From assembly GCA_037957365.1 (NCBI GenBank), contig JARHVA010001191.1, positions 1,773,501-1,837,500 of the forward strand: a DNA stretch of 64,000 nt. The letters are read 5' to 3'. Shown in pieces: positions 11,999-24,239 of this stretch (the stretch's first letter is position 1; the number at the start of each line of letters is the position of its first letter). A model generated the notes under the pieces. That model made no database searches. It was given only the letters and a program-made list of their open reading frames with translations, and had not been told where the DNA came from. A program made the translations under genes and the position numbers. The stretch is from Torreya grandis (lineage: Eukaryota > Streptophyta > Pinopsida > Cupressales > Taxaceae).

Positions 11999-12016
11999 GT
12001 CCCATCAGGCATGCCA
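11999..12016 (-). promoter_or_regulatory. G1 primer-binding-site-like motif
   Basis: The minus strand reads TGGCATGCCTGATGGGAC. The same motif, TGGCATGCCCAATGGGAA, occurs in D at 33,758-33,775, and TGGCATGCTTGGTGGGAC occurs in E at 59,477-59,494, each just inside the 5' LTR. I cannot name the tRNA. About 80 bp further into G1 (rc of about 11,902-11,922) is TGGTGACTCCATTCATGG, whose first 11-13 bases resemble a tRNA-Arg-type site. D has a similar GGAGACTCCACT string at about 33,848-33,860. Either motif could be the true priming site. Confidence 0.6.
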
Positions 12017-12700
12017 AAAAAAAATTCACCAAATCTTGTACCCTAGAGGAGGTTTTTCAAGCCTTCTCTAATATTTTGGAAACATTGGAATACCTCTAGG
12101 CCTCTGGGTTACTTATAATAGAGGTAGACCTCTAGGTCTAAGGGCTAACTCCCTAGATTGATCCTTAAATGCTTATCACCTATACTAACTGATTGTTTAT
12201 GTGAAAATAGATATAAAGAAACATAAAAATGACCTAATATAACTAGATGATACACCAAAATTATATCCACTAGACTACCATGATCTTGAATATGAAATAT
12301 TACTCACAAAACTAGATTCAAACTTCTATAGGACTCCAACATAAGTATTTCAAACATGTAGGTGATATGTACTACACTTCCCAAAGTGAAAGGGAAAGAG
12401 GTATAATATTAGACACTATTAAAACTTCCTACACTTAGAGATAGGTAAGGACATTGACTACACTCCATGTGACCTATTAGAGAATGAATTACTTGCACAC
12501 ACTATGAGAGAAAGAGATTAATGTAAGGCTAGGTGATTGACACTTATCATTCAATGTGTTACTACTCTACACACTTAGGAAAGGAATTGTAGAACCAAAA
12601 CTAGCTTCACATATTTATTTGAAGGAAAACATCATTATTCAAACTAGTAGGGCTTCTCCATACCACACATGGACTAGAATATACAATCTAAAATGGATTG

Positions 12701-12710
12701 TATTTATAGA
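12701..12710 (-). promoter_or_regulatory. TATA box in G1 LTR
   Basis: The minus strand reads TCTATAAATA, about 675 bp before the LTR end. The spacing resembles the TATA box of D, which lies about 780 bp before its LTR end. It sits immediately downstream of the (CT)n tract. Confidence 0.5.
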
Positions 12711-12714
12711 ATGT

Positions 12715-12838
<124 letters not shown>

Positions 12839-12999
12839 GGAGCTCAAGGGTCACAATGCCACTTTTCAAAACATGAGAACTAGTTACATTATATAGGAAT
12901 GAAGTTTTAAATAGACCATGGAAGGTTCCTTTAGAAAAATGTCCATGTGAAGCATGAAAAATCCTCAAAACTAGCATAGGACCTTTCAATTACCTTATT

Positions 13000-15305
13000 G
13001 AATCTACCTTCATCATTAGTCCTCTCTTGAGCACTCCAAACCATACAATGGAGAGCTAACACATGTGCACTATTAGGAAGTGGTTATAAAAAAGCTTCAA
13101 CATGCATCATATGTGTCCCTAATTATAGATCTTATTTTAAACACTTGTTTTCACTATTTGTAGTCTCTATCACTAGCCTTCTAGGTTTGCCCTTACATTT
13201 GTCACCCAAATGATCTTCAGATTCTTAATATAATTTATGTAATGGGTGATATGACATATATCAAGAGTCCCCTTTCCTCCCAATCCATTAGATAGACCTT
13301 AAAAGACCCCCCAATTGGACTTATCACTTTTTCACTTGGTGGTCACCCTCCATTTACATTATTTGTCATAGACTACCTAAATTGAATGACTTAAAAAAGG
13401 GGTTTGTGTGCTTTTATAAAGTAATAAATGAAAATAAAGAGTTATATTAGGTCCCAATTAACCTTTCCAATTGATTTTCATCATTCAACTCTCCTCTAAA
13501 CCTATCAAACACATACAATATATCAAGAAAACTTATTATATACCATGTTGATATAAGTAGAGTACCAACCAACTAGATGGGATGGAGATTGAGATAGTAT
13601 TATTCAATACCAAAACCATTCCAAGTCATACTATCTCTCCTAGATGAATCTTTACTCACTTCTTTCTTATCAGGTTTTGGGCAAGGGTTTTAGAGGGTTT
13701 ATAATGTTTTAGACTCTTAAGGATTGCTCATACGATCCTAATGTTGAAACCTCAGACCAATTCCACTAAAATAATTTTAGGTACCCTATTCAACATATCA
13801 TAACTCATTGGGTCTCCATGCTTTGTTTTCATACTAGTATGAGCATCTAAATATGGCCTCTCGAGCTTGGGAGTATATTCTAGATAGGTGTATTTTCAGC
13901 CAAAATGACTTTATTATGATTTATTCTAAATATTGAAAGCTCCAAAAAACTTCATATATCCCCATAAAAGTATTCCAATGTATTAGAAGGTTATTTAGCC
14001 CTAAAAGTGGTATTGAGACTCCAACAAGGATTTAGGCTTAGTATAGGCCTAATAGGCTTGACCTATGTTTCATGACATTCTTAAAGATGTCAAATATAAT
14101 TAACTTAGCTATTATTGAACAATGTTATAGATTAACAATGTTTTCTTAACCACATACACTCACATGCAAAGGTATGCTCATGCATGAATCATAACAAAAC
14201 TATATGTATTCATTTGATCAATGTACTTCTAGTCCCTCAATATTGATTACAAAATATTATAGTTGTCGAAGTCATGGGTAAATTTATTCTTGTGAAAGAC
14301 AAAATAAAATGCATAATATCATAAAAATTTCAAAGCTTGGACCTTTATTATGAATTTTCATACTCTGATCCATATTAATTTAATTTTAAATCAAATAGAA
14401 TACATAAATATAAAAATACCAAAATCAACTGTGGAAGATATGATTTATATTGTAATTCCCAAGTAGCTAATGTTTTATTATTTAGTATAGTCCACACCTC
14501 TAGTTTATGTTATCATAAATCACATATCTATGAATAAAAAAATTAATAGTTGAAAATAGTTACATGGAATTATATGTATGTTGGTATAATTCTTAGCCAA
14601 TGGAAACATAAATATATGTGTATTTTCATGTTAATAAATAATAACATTCAACTATATTTAGTTTAAGATAATTGTGTATTGTAATTAATAATACTCAATA
14701 ATAATGATTACTCCTTTAAAATTAATTAATGTGTTTACTTACACCTCATATTTTATCTCATCTACTATCATAGCTCAAAACATGGAAAATAAATGGTTTT
14801 AAAAAAAAATCAATAATTAGTGCATTAAAACAATGTATAAGGTGCCTAAATTACATTTGAGGAGTTATAACAGTTATGAATATCCACACCAAATAGTGGA
14901 ATGTTAAAAAAGTGTATAATAATCATGGTATTTAATTATAACCTATTATGTCAACCAAAGACCTAGGCTTAGTCCATTCAATAAGCAAATATAACATGGA
15001 ATAAATACTCATACGATTAAGCTACAAGATCATAGGATAATATTTGTTTCAAATTAAATGCTTTAATATTAAAAGGAATTTAAGGTGGTCTTTAAATGTT
15101 TCATAACAATTTTATGAGCTTCATAGAGTATCAACAAAACAAAAAAACTTGCTAACATTTTTCACGTACAACCCACATAGGTGTTTTAAAAATAAATGAC
15201 ATGAAGTTTTATACGTATGTATCAAGCTTTCTAAACGGAGAAATAAATAAGTAGCAATGTCGAAGTCACTATATTTTAGCTAAAAACCTATAAAAATGAT
15301 ATTTT
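13000..15305. other. No recognisable gene; possible outer part of G1 LTR and old AT-rich sequence
   Basis: No domain, long frame or clear repeat is visible on either strand. The left part may still belong to the G1 5' LTR. The right part (about 14,300-15,300) is very AT-rich and has no counterpart near 40,050, which is why the D repeat is taken to begin at 15,306. Confidence 0.6.
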
Positions 15306-15331
15306 TGAGATTTTTTGTCCCAAAAATCTCA
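15306..15331. repeat. Perfect 10-bp inverted repeat at the D LTR start
   Basis: TGAGATTTTT (15,306-15,315) and AAAAATCTCA (15,322-15,331) are perfect reverse complements around a 6-base loop. The right LTR keeps the same perfect stem at 40,050-40,059 and 40,066-40,075, with a different loop (TATACC instead of TGTCCC). Confidence 0.9.
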
Positions 15332-15514
15332 TTACATCTAACACCCTAAAGGAGACCCCCTTTGTTTTTTAGAAAAAACCTTGAATCCTTCAAAAAACCC
15401 ATCTTTCCATAAACCATAAAATATGGGACTCTAGATGCAATTTGAACTTGTGAAAATTACTTTAAGGTCTCTAGATCCCATGAAGCACCAAAACCCAAAA
15501 CTACAGAATCTAGA

Positions 15515-15995
15515 ACTCACCATGCACCTTGTATATTCCTGAACATGCAAAATGTATGGTGGGCTTTGGATCCCTCCATACACCCATCTAGTGGAATCCA
15601 GAACTTGGTATGCACTTTGCATATTTTCACAATGTGCAAAGTGCACAATAGACTCCTGATCCCTCCAAGCCTTTAATAACCCCCTTCTATGGAATGAAGA
15701 ACTTGAAGTTCACATTACGCATTTGTAAATGTGCAAATTGAACCATGGTCTCTGTGTTCTACTAAACACTCACCTTTTATACACTGTGAGACCTAGAACC
15801 TCAAGTTTACTTTGCACATTCCAAATGTGCAAAGTGTCTCATGGGTTATGCCTTTTTCCAAATCCTACCATCTCATCCACAGAGAGTGGACCTACTTCAA
15901 TCAGGTCCAACTTCTACTAACCCACCAAATCCCTTCCTATGGAATGCAAAACCCAAGGTACACATTTCACATTTTCAACTTACAAAGTGCACATC
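15515..15995. repeat. Array of diverged units with palindromic GTGCACTTTGCAC cores in D U3
   Basis: Roughly five units spaced about 90-155 bp apart each contain a hairpin-forming core. At 15,611-15,645 a 15-bp stem with one mismatch flanks a 5-base loop. At 15,809-15,835 a perfect 12-bp stem (ACTTTGCACATT and AATGTGCAAAGT) flanks 3 bases. Weaker cores lie near 15,522, 15,712 and 15,961. The right LTR has a more decayed version at about 40,265-40,735. The words between the cores (CCTCCA, TTCTATGGAATG, CTACCAA) also recur. Confidence 0.75.
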
Positions 15996-16989
15996 GAGTC
16001 TTGATTCCTACCAAGACCAACCTTTCCATAGAGAGTGGACCTACTCCAAATAGGTCTAGCCTCTACCACTAACCACCATGACTATAATAAATGTAGGATT
16101 TTTTTTATAAAACCTATCTCATTTTACATATTGTTTATCAATTGAAAAAATTTTAAGTGTATCCTAGAGCTCTAATAGCCACCTGTGCCATAACTTTGAA
16201 CCTTGAGCCACATTAAACCTAGCACCTATGTCATGACTACAAATCCATATCCATGTCACCTACTTCAATTACATGATATTGCCCTTATTTTTTTCCATAG
16301 TTCCCATTTTTCAAAGCATTTTCAAGATGCTTTTCATAATTTTGCATAGTTTTCATCATTATTCTTTGAAAGTGTCATTTTAGGGTTTCTTGTGTTTAGG
16401 TGATGATGAATTAGTCACTTGTGTAGTCAATTGTATTCCTAGGTTAAAAAGTTAAACAATGGTAATTCTAGGGTTTTTCAAGTTTTTTTCCATTTCCAAA
16501 TCTTGCATATATCAAGAAAAGATCATTCCTAGAAGATAACCCTAGTTTTCCCTTCAATAATTTTACATTCAAAAATAGGGCTTCCTTAAATAAAATATTC
16601 CTAAACATATACCTCCAAATTAAAAAACTAGTGAATATTCCATATATATTCCCCCAACATCCTGAAAAAGCTAAACCTACCTTAAACACTTGATAATCCC
16701 AGAAGACTTTTAGCACTATAGAGAGTGAACGTGTTTTGAACACTTACCACTTCTACCAAAGATCTCTTATGCCTCAAGTGCCTTCAAAACCCACCAAATA
16801 CTAGTTCATCATGGAGAGTGCATCTACTCCAAGAACATCCCACCTCCATAAAATATTTCATATCCCTTAAGCACCATATACATTGGACATGCTCCAAGCA
16901 CCTCCAAGTTTTGTAAGAGGACATAAGTGCTCTAGACACCTACAGGTTTTGCCAACTTTCATAGTCAGTTTATTGCAAGAAATAAATTT

Positions 16990-18324
16990 AGTTTCCATGC
17001 CTCCCAAGGAAATGAAGTTCAAATATAAGGGCCCCATAGTGAATTCTTTCTTGGAATCAAATATGGTATAGATAATAGATACAAATTTAGGTCACATTGA
17101 TCTAGGATATTTTTACGCTAGGATAGCTGTAGATTTTAAAAGTGACTAGATCTAGAGTATCTATGACTCTAGTTTACCAAAATTTGTATCCTTTTATATT
17201 TTTATTCAAATCCCTGAGTTGATCCTCATAATGGCTCAAAATTATGACCCTGATAAGAGATAATTATCCACTGAGAAAGGGGAGAAATTTCTAGATCTTG
17301 ATCTTGACTTCATTAACATAGTGTTTTCCACCCTGATTTTGAGAGTTATTTGGATATAACTCCAAAAAAATATACATAGTTTTATGAGGAGAAGAAATAT
17401 GGATCTCAAAATATAATTAAAAAATAATGGCTCAAGACTCCCAAGCATTTCTCCACCAGATTTCCCAATACTAGGTATAGGTCTAATTTTATAAAGGAGG
17501 TAGGAGATATCATAACACTGCTACATAGAGTCACTGGCAATCCCGATCCCAAGTGTTATTAGGATTGGATGTACCAATATATACTAATCATTAAAGAAAA
17601 TAAATAATAGATATATTGGGCTCAACTAATAAGTGATTCCCTCCATAACTAATTGATGGAGGTGCATATGACAAATAAATTTTATATGACATCATATGTT
17701 GTCTATATCCTGGCCAAAGGAAGATTGTTCCTAGGCCTTAATATAGTCCCTGAGGAAATAACTAGAGTCTATAACTACTATCATGACCTCATGTTATAGG
17801 TTAGTATATATAAATTTAGGAGAGTTAATGATGCTTTCATTTATAAAATCATCATCATGTTTGATCAAGAGCTTGGGAAGATAAGGTTCTCCCAAGTGCC
17901 AAAAGATGAGATTACCAAATTGAATTCTTTCTTCATATATTTCCCCACCTACTCCTACATCTATGTAGATGGATATAGTGGTTTTGTTTACACACTTCCC
18001 TAGTATGCAAGTGATAAATGGGTATTGTTGGAGTTAGTTAGGTAGTTAGTGAATACACATAAGCTCATTTTAGATAGACACAAGGTAGGGATATGTTTCC
18101 CTATTTCTATTAGTTGTTAGACATGCCAATATCTTTTGAAGACTAAAACTATGGAGGTAGATATGTGCCAAGTAAAATTGAGGATCCTAGAGTCTAGACC
18201 TTAATTTGACCCATATGGTAAGGTAGCTATTGCACTAGATCTATAAATGAATGAACATGTGCCATATTATGAGTATTTTTGGGAAGACTATGATGATGAA
18301 GAAATGGTCAAAATGAGGGATTAT
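16990..18324 (+). pseudogene. LTR-borne ORF of D, N-terminal domain, left copy, decayed
   Basis: Reading from ATG at 16,999 (MPPKEMKFKYKG), open segments continue in changing frames. They include NYDP near 17,237, LHRVTGN near 17,525, AQLISDSIHNQLMEV in the aligned right copy, FYMTSYVVYILAKGRLFLGL at about 17,680-17,740, RVNDAFIYKIIIMFDQELG at about 17,823-17,880, and FFIYFPTYSYI near 17,930. The segments are hydrophobic and aromatic-rich and look like a folded domain. I do not recognise the family. It resembles unnamed ORFs I associate with plant retroelements, but I cannot verify this. The frame is cut at 18,324 by element C and resumes at 29,898. Confidence 0.6.
18320..18324. repeat. Probable target-site duplication of element C, left
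   Basis: ATTAT precedes the C 5' LTR start TGATGAGG. ACTAT follows the C 3' LTR at 29,898-29,902. The empty site in the other D LTR (43,063 onwards) reads GACTATTCTAGG, so one copy has probably mutated. Confidence 0.6.
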
Positions 18325-19785
18325 TGATGAGGCCACCAATTACTTAATTTTATAGCCTCATCCATGCTTAGTCTATGTCTTTTTGTATGTAATTCCCATA
18401 ACTATCTGTCACTAATGCAAATGAATTAATGAAGTTATGATTTTTTATGTTTATTGATATGTGTGTGTGTGTGTGTGTGTGTTATGTTATGAATTACTGA
18501 TGATTTTCCTTAATTAAATCATATTGGTGTGACTTTATCTAACAAGAATTTGAAGGTTCATGTAAAGCTGTAAAGTCTTGCCAAGCCATAGCTACTACAA
18601 GCTACCCATAGAAACTATAGGCTTCACCTACAGGTTTTCCTTAGTCACTATAGAGTGCCCACAATAGCTATAATATTCACCTATAGGTTGCTTGTAGCCA
18701 TTGTAGAATACCCATAGCAACTATAGGCTTCACCTACAAGTTGCTTTTAGCCAATGTAGAATACCCATAGCAACTAGAGGCTTCACCTATAGGTTGCCTA
18801 TAACCACTATAGAATACCCATAGTAATTGTAGGATTCACCTATAGATTGCCTATAGCCACTATAGAATGCATGTAGTAACTGAAGGTTTCACCTATATGT
18901 TACATGTAGCTAATATAGAGTGTCTACAGCCATTATGCAAAGCAAAGTCATTATTAAAGAGATTTTGTAGACACATCTAGTTGTCTTGGGAAACCAAATG
19001 AATGATTAGGAAGAATCATAGGTGTTGTATGGATTCCTTACATGTAAGGATACATTGGATGTGCTACCAAAGATGGGAAATACAAGCATAATGAGAAAGG
19101 ATAAAAGGAAATAAAACAATAAAATATTATGCCTTGTCTCTAACCCAGTCAAACCTAAAACAAGTAACTTTAGTTACTAACCACTCGAAGGTTGACGGGG
19201 GTAGTTTATAAGTATTTGTATTTTTTCCTAGTTTGGTGTTTTTGGTTAAGATTCAATAAACTACCTTTTTTATTTAAAGATAGAACCTAGATCAAACTAG
19301 GTGTTAAATAATTTTGATAGAGATAATAGTAGAAGCTTTTGAACTATAGCATTTGTATTCAAAAATAAGTAATGAGAAAGTTAAATTTGTAAAAAGTTTG
19401 TAAATTCTCTTAGAGAGGGATTAGAACTCAGTTATAAATGAGGAAGGGCACCCTCAAAATGAGTTGTGGTGAAGATATTAACCTTCTTTAATTATTAGAG
19501 TGTTGTGTAAGTTGATTGTAATGTTAAGTTTGATTATATAAGTGTGATGCATATATGGTACATAAGTGTGGAATAGTTTCAAAATTTTGTCATAGCATTT
19601 TCATAATATATCTATCTATTAAATTTAGCATAAATTCATCATATCACAACTAGAAAATCAAGTTGATTTTTGAATCAGTAATGAAAATATAGTGTTGAAA
19701 CTCTTGAAAATCTTATACACCCTGGGTTGACAAAAAAAATTAATCAGACTCGTGAATCTGGTAATTATTTGGTAATTAGTCTGAG
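18325..19785 (+). repeat. C 5' LTR
   Basis: Starts TGATGAGGCCACCAATTACT, identical to 28,417 onwards, and matches the 3' LTR to GGTAATTAGTCT at 19,771-19,782. The exact 3' end is uncertain because the copies diverge there. It contains a (TG)11 tract (18,460-18,482), six 53-bp tandem units (18,590-18,930) and a TATA-like TATATAAGTG near 19,536. Confidence 0.88.
18590..18930. repeat. 53-bp tandem repeat, six units, in C 5' LTR
   Basis: The word CTTCACC (or ATTCACC, TTTCACC) recurs at 18,622, 18,675, 18,728, 18,781, 18,834 and 18,887, exactly 53 bp apart each time. Each unit has the form of TAGGCTTCACCTATAGGTTG followed by a CTATAGCCACTATAGAATAC block. Confidence 0.95.
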
Positions 19786-20109
19786 ATTATTGCCAAATAA
19801 ACCACAAGTTACTACTGGGAGAGAACCAAAAATACATACATCAACTAAGAATCTTGTTGAATAATATACCATAAGCTAGAAGGCTCTTGAAGAAGAGAAC
19901 ACTACAAATTGAAGGAGGCATCTTATAGAAGAAGCATAATTGGCTCTGAGAAAGGAAATAGAAGTATAAGAAGCATTAGCTAAGCTGGTAAGAAGAAATG
20001 AAGGAGAGGAACTACATGAACTAGAAACTCTAGAGAGTAACATATTTATAACATTTTAACAAGGCTTTCTTTATCAAATCAAAGGAATCTTAGGAGACTA
20101 TTTAGACCC
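19786..20109 (+). other. C leader and start of gag frame
   Basis: Follows the 5' LTR. No primer-binding site is recognised right after the LTR end. From about 19,850 a Glu/Lys-rich, coiled-coil-like reading (with ALEEEN and RRNEGEELHELETLE segments) runs into gag with stops between. Confidence 0.5.
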
Positions 20110-21200
20110 TTCATCTAGTAAAAAGATTCAAGATTAGTAGATAAATATTTATTATCATGTTGACCAAGGGATTGACATAGAATTTGAGGATGAGATCATA
20201 AGTACCTTTGGTATCCATATCATAAGAAGAGCCATCATGAGTAGAGAAGGATAATTTATGGAGGACAATGGGACTCCAGACATAGTTACTTTTGAATTTC
20301 CTATTCCAAATGTAATAGGCATAACACAAATGAAAAACATCATGCCTTCAGCCTTGCCCAATTTCAAAGGTACATTGTCAGAAGACCTAGACATATTCTT
20401 GTTTGAATTTTATATCCTCTATAGAATCTATGACTAAAGGTAGGATGCAAAAAAATTGAAACTTTTTCTCACTACTCTCAAAGACTTAGCACTTCATTGG
20501 TTTATGGGACTGGGTAGTAATTTAGTCTACACTTGGGAGGACATGAAAAATAAATTTTTGGCTAAGTATCAGGAATATGGAAGAGGAAGAAGTTATAGAA
20601 GAAATGACATCTTTAAGATGACTTAGGAGGGGGATGAATCCCTAGAGGACTATGTTGAATAGTTCATGTTCAGTGTAAAAAAAAATCAAGTGCACTTGGA
20701 GAAGAACCTTTGAAACTTATCTTTCTAAAAGGAGTCAGAGAAGATTGTCTAAAAGCCTTGGACCTAATGAGTGGAGGATATATTTCTCAACTACCATTCT
20801 CATATATCAAAGAGCTGAGCAAGAATTATTCTAGATCTGCCATAAACAAAGTCAGGAGCAACAAGCTTCAATTGGCAACTACAAATAGCCTATCAAAAAT
20901 TGACATTAGTAACCTATTACAAGACATGAAATAGGATATCATTATCCATTTGGAAACTCAATTGGATAGCTTGCACTCAAGATAAAAGTAAGTAGCTTTG
21001 GATCAAGACTTGACCATTTACTATCTAGACTATAAGAAGAAAAAGACTAATTGTAGATGTCACAAAGTTTAAGATAAAGTAGCTCACATCATAGATGAAG
21101 AACCAAAAATAGTAGAGTTACATACTGTAGGAGGAGATAGTGAATAGGTTTTCTATGTTGCAAAAAGAAAGCCATGGGTTTAATGACCACCTTAACAAGG
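20110..21200 (+). pseudogene. C gag, decayed
   Basis: The plus strand reads PNFKGTLSEDLDIFLFEF near 20,350-20,410, then LFLTTLKDLALHWFMGL at about 20,460-20,510, TWEDMKNKFLAKYQEY at about 20,536-20,580, and the open segment 20,710-20,934 starting with KLIFLKGVREDCLKAL. This is the retrotransposon gag order: LHWF, W-x-x-F, then the C-terminal helices. Several stops sit where Gln is likely. The minus-strand open frames at 20,111-20,394 are shadows. No CCHC knuckle is intact. Confidence 0.82.
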
Positions 21201-21849
21201 TATGGGATAAAATCCACATTTTTCAAATTCTACCTCCTTTAATTCACAATTTAAAAATGCTACTTCCAATTGGATTAATCCTTTAGATGAAAATTCCACC
21301 TCTTAATTATATTTGGAATCCACCTCAAGCAAGATAACCTACCACCTCTTAGCAACCTCCAAAAAATGCATCCCCATTTTGGATTCAAGCTTAATAACCA
21401 CCCCAAGGCCCACCCTTCACAAACCAATGGCAACAACCTTGGAGACCTAACTAGCCATGGGGAATCTCTCCAAGAGGATCTCCTCCACAACAAAAACAAC
21501 ATCTTTCTCTTTTTCCAAATACACAAGTTGTACCCAAGCCTAACCAACTACCTTACCAAACTGTAAAAAATCCTACAAATAAGTTGGTGCAATCCATATT
21601 TAGTATTGAGTCTATTTAGTACCCATCATACACAGTGAATATTAATGAAGTTAACCTCTATTAAGGGAAATTTCTACCACCCACAATACTACCCGTAATA
21701 AGGGATTCAGATGATGCAACCCTAAAATAACATGATAACCCACCTCCATCACCTCAAGAACTCTTTAAACTAGCAAATAAAGTTGTTAATGAAACAACCC
21801 CCCCATTTCCATAATGTCTTAACCTTCAACACCATATAATTAAACCTAA
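21201..21849 (+). pseudogene. C Pro/Gln/Asn-rich linker between gag and protease
   Basis: The plus strand encodes low-complexity segments rich in Pro, Gln, Trp and Asn, for example PPQGPPFTNQWQQPWRPN at about 21,400-21,450 and PPPSPQELFKLANKVVNE near 21,740. This is a polyprotein linker with no recognised domain. The minus-strand frame 21,275-21,547 is a shadow. Confidence 0.6.
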
Positions 21850-22490
21850 GTTTGATTTCATAGGATAAATTAAAAACCTTTGCATCAAAATCCCTCTATT
21901 TTAGGCCACCAAAGATGTACCCATATATTCCAAAGTTGTTAGAGACCTCTATTTGTAGAAACCAAGAAGGAATAAAAAAGATCCCAATACGATGCATGTG
22001 ATTGGCTAGCTAGCAGACATCATACTAGGGAACATCCTACTAAGGAAGTATTTAGATCTTGGATGTCCAGTAGTAATAGTCTCATTCTATGACAAGTAGT
22101 TATCCAACACATTGATCGACCTAGGGGATATAATAAATGTAATGAATACGAAAACTATGCACAAACTACAACTAAATAATATTCATCCCACATCTACACT
22201 ATTGTAAATGGCTGACAAGTCTATAGTCAGACTAAAGGGAATCATTGAAGATTTTGTCATCACTATAGATTCTTGGGAGTATCCTACAAATTTTATTATG
22301 CCATAGCCTAAGTCTAATTTGGGTAGATACCCCCTTATCTTAAGATTACCTTGGCTTGTCATAGATAATTCCTTCATCAGTTATAGAATAGGTAACATGA
22401 TGATATATAATGGATATCACACTAAGCTAGTTAATTCTTTATCCCCCAACACAGTCAGTTTTTACACTAGAGCCTACATTATGGAATAAA
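21850..22490 (+). pseudogene. C aspartic protease domain, decayed
   Basis: The plus strand carries LIDLGDIINVMNTKTMHKL at about 22,110-22,170 (catalytic Asp in DLG), then ADKSIVRLKGIIEDFVITI and SWEYPTNFIMP (22,208-22,300), and GRYPLILRLPWLVIDNSFI (22,320-22,380). This is the usual order of plant Ty3/gypsy proteases: catalytic loop, flap strands, and the P-L-I-L-x-x-P-W-L block. A few stops interrupt it. It would process the gag-pol polyprotein. Confidence 0.8.
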
Positions 22491-22749
22491 GAAGATGAGG
22501 TAGATCATCCTTCCTTGATTTCTATATTTACCATAGACCATGCATGCACATTGGTTGATTAGGAGGAAGATACCATTTTCTCTAATGTTCTTTAGCATAA
22601 TTACCAAACTCCTTCTACAGATCTTAACCACTTGTAATGTGTTGAGTGCCCATTTTCTAGATTCTAGGAATTGGATAATTTTGATGCATCTATACAAAAA
22701 ACATTCCACCAACTACTACCTCATAGCTTCAGCCAAACTAGATCTATTA

Positions 22750-23700
22750 GAAATATGGAAATAACTAAAGCATTCATATATAAAATTAAAATCTCTCCAA
22801 TGAAAACATTGCTTATTAATATCAAGTTGGAGTTAAAGGAGGAAAAGTGCTTAGTCAGCATGTTGCATGTCAACCAACATGTTTTTGCATGGGATTATGA
22901 GGATATGCAAGGAATTATCCTAGAAACATGCAAACATCATATTTGCTTCAAATAATAGTGCCAATAAATTAGATAGCCATAATGTAGGATGAATCTAGCT
23001 CTTCAAGAAATAGTCAAAAGGAAATTACAAACACTTTTGACTGTTAGATTTATATATCTTATCTCTAATAGTGAATGGGTGTCACCTTTGGTAATTATAC
23101 TAAATAGAAATTTATAATTGCATGCATGCATCTATTATAGGGAACTTAACACAACAATCAGGAAGAATCACTTTCCTCTACCCTTCATTGATCAAGTGTT
23201 GGACACACTAGTAGGGAAAAAATAGTTTGCCTTTCTGGATGGATTTAGTGGTTACAACCAAATTAGAATTTCTCTTAAGGACCAGAAAAAGACCACCTTT
23301 ACTTTCCCCTATGGTAACTATGCTTATGATGTATTACCCTTTGGGCTATGTAATGCTTCAACCACATTCTAGAGGGTTATCCTGAGTATCTTTGTAGATA
23401 TGGCCAATGAATGTGTAGAAATCCATATAGATGACTTCGCTATCTATGGAGAGACATCTGATGAATGCCTCAAAAACCTAGAAAAAGTGTTGTAACACTG
23501 TCAAGAGTACCATCTATCTCTCAACCACAATAAATAATACATTCTTATGACAAAAGGTATTATCTTAGGCCACCATGTATCTATTGTAGGCATTAATGTT
23601 GATCTTGCAAAAATTAGCATCATCAAAAACCTGCTTGTTCCTCAAAAATAGAAAGATGTTAGGATTTTTTTAGGACAATGTTTATTACTAAAAGAGATTC
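22750..23700 (+). pseudogene. C reverse transcriptase, decayed
   Basis: From the open segment 22,671-22,955 (with FAWDYEDMQGI before the core), the RT continues with WVSPLVII near 23,082, YRELNTTIRKNHFPLPFIDQ at about 23,138-23,190, FLDGFSGYNQI near 23,235, TFTFPYGNYAYDVLPFGLCN at about 23,296-23,355, and the catalytic box HIDDFAIYG at 23,424-23,450. The usual aromatic before x-D-D is His here. IFLGQ near 23,668 is followed by a frame change. In-frame stops again stand where Gln is expected. It copies element RNA into DNA. Confidence 0.87.
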
Positions 23701-23709
23701 ATTAACAAT

Positions 23710-24230
23710 TTTAATAAAGTAGCAATACCATTGTTCACCCTTCTAGCTAAAGATGCTAAATTTCTCTGGACTCCTGCTTTTGATACAACATTCAAACAAT
23801 TGAAGGAATTATTGACCACCACACTTATTTTATGTGGTTCCAATTGGAAGATTCCCTTCCACATTCACATAGATGTTTTAGATGCTACCCTCAGAGCTGT
23901 GCTTGGCCAAAAACAAGAAGCACTCAATTATTCCATTTCTAATAAGCAAAAACTTACAGGTAGAAAAATTAAATTACACGGTTATTGAAAAAGAGTTCTT
24001 GGTAGTAGTCTATGCTATCAACAAGTTCCATTACTACATCATAGGGTATCATGTCTTTGTTAATACAAACCATACAACCATTCAATACCTTATGAACAAA
24101 CTAGTTGTTCCAATAAGACTGATAAGATGGTTTCTCTTATTACAAATATTTGATATCACCATTATAAATAAGCCTAGCAAGAACAGTGTAGTGGTTGACT
24201 TTTTTATCATGCTAGCAAACTCTTGAAGAG
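23710..24230 (+). pseudogene. C RNase H domain, decayed
   Basis: Two overlapping frames cover it. The first (23,731-23,988) has FKQLKELLTTTLIL and HIDVLDATLRAVLGQ. The second (23,882-24,226) has LNYTVIEKEFLVVVYAINKF, VFVNTNHTTIQYL and RLIRWFLLLQIFDITI. The order matches Ty3/gypsy RNase H, with the Glu of EKEFL and with TNH where T-D-H is expected, so one catalytic Asp is replaced by Asn (G-to-A). Confidence 0.85.
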
Positions 24231-24239
24231 GATACCATA

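Noticed and set aside
15306..15331. Hairpin considered as a Helitron or other DNA transposon end
   Set aside because: Helitron hairpins lie near a 3' CTRR end, not at a TG start. The repeat pair and gag-pol core fit an LTR element better.
18590..18930. Regular 53-bp spacing, considered as a CRISPR array
   Set aside because: The whole unit repeats with no unique spacers, it lies inside an LTR, and the window is plant-like.
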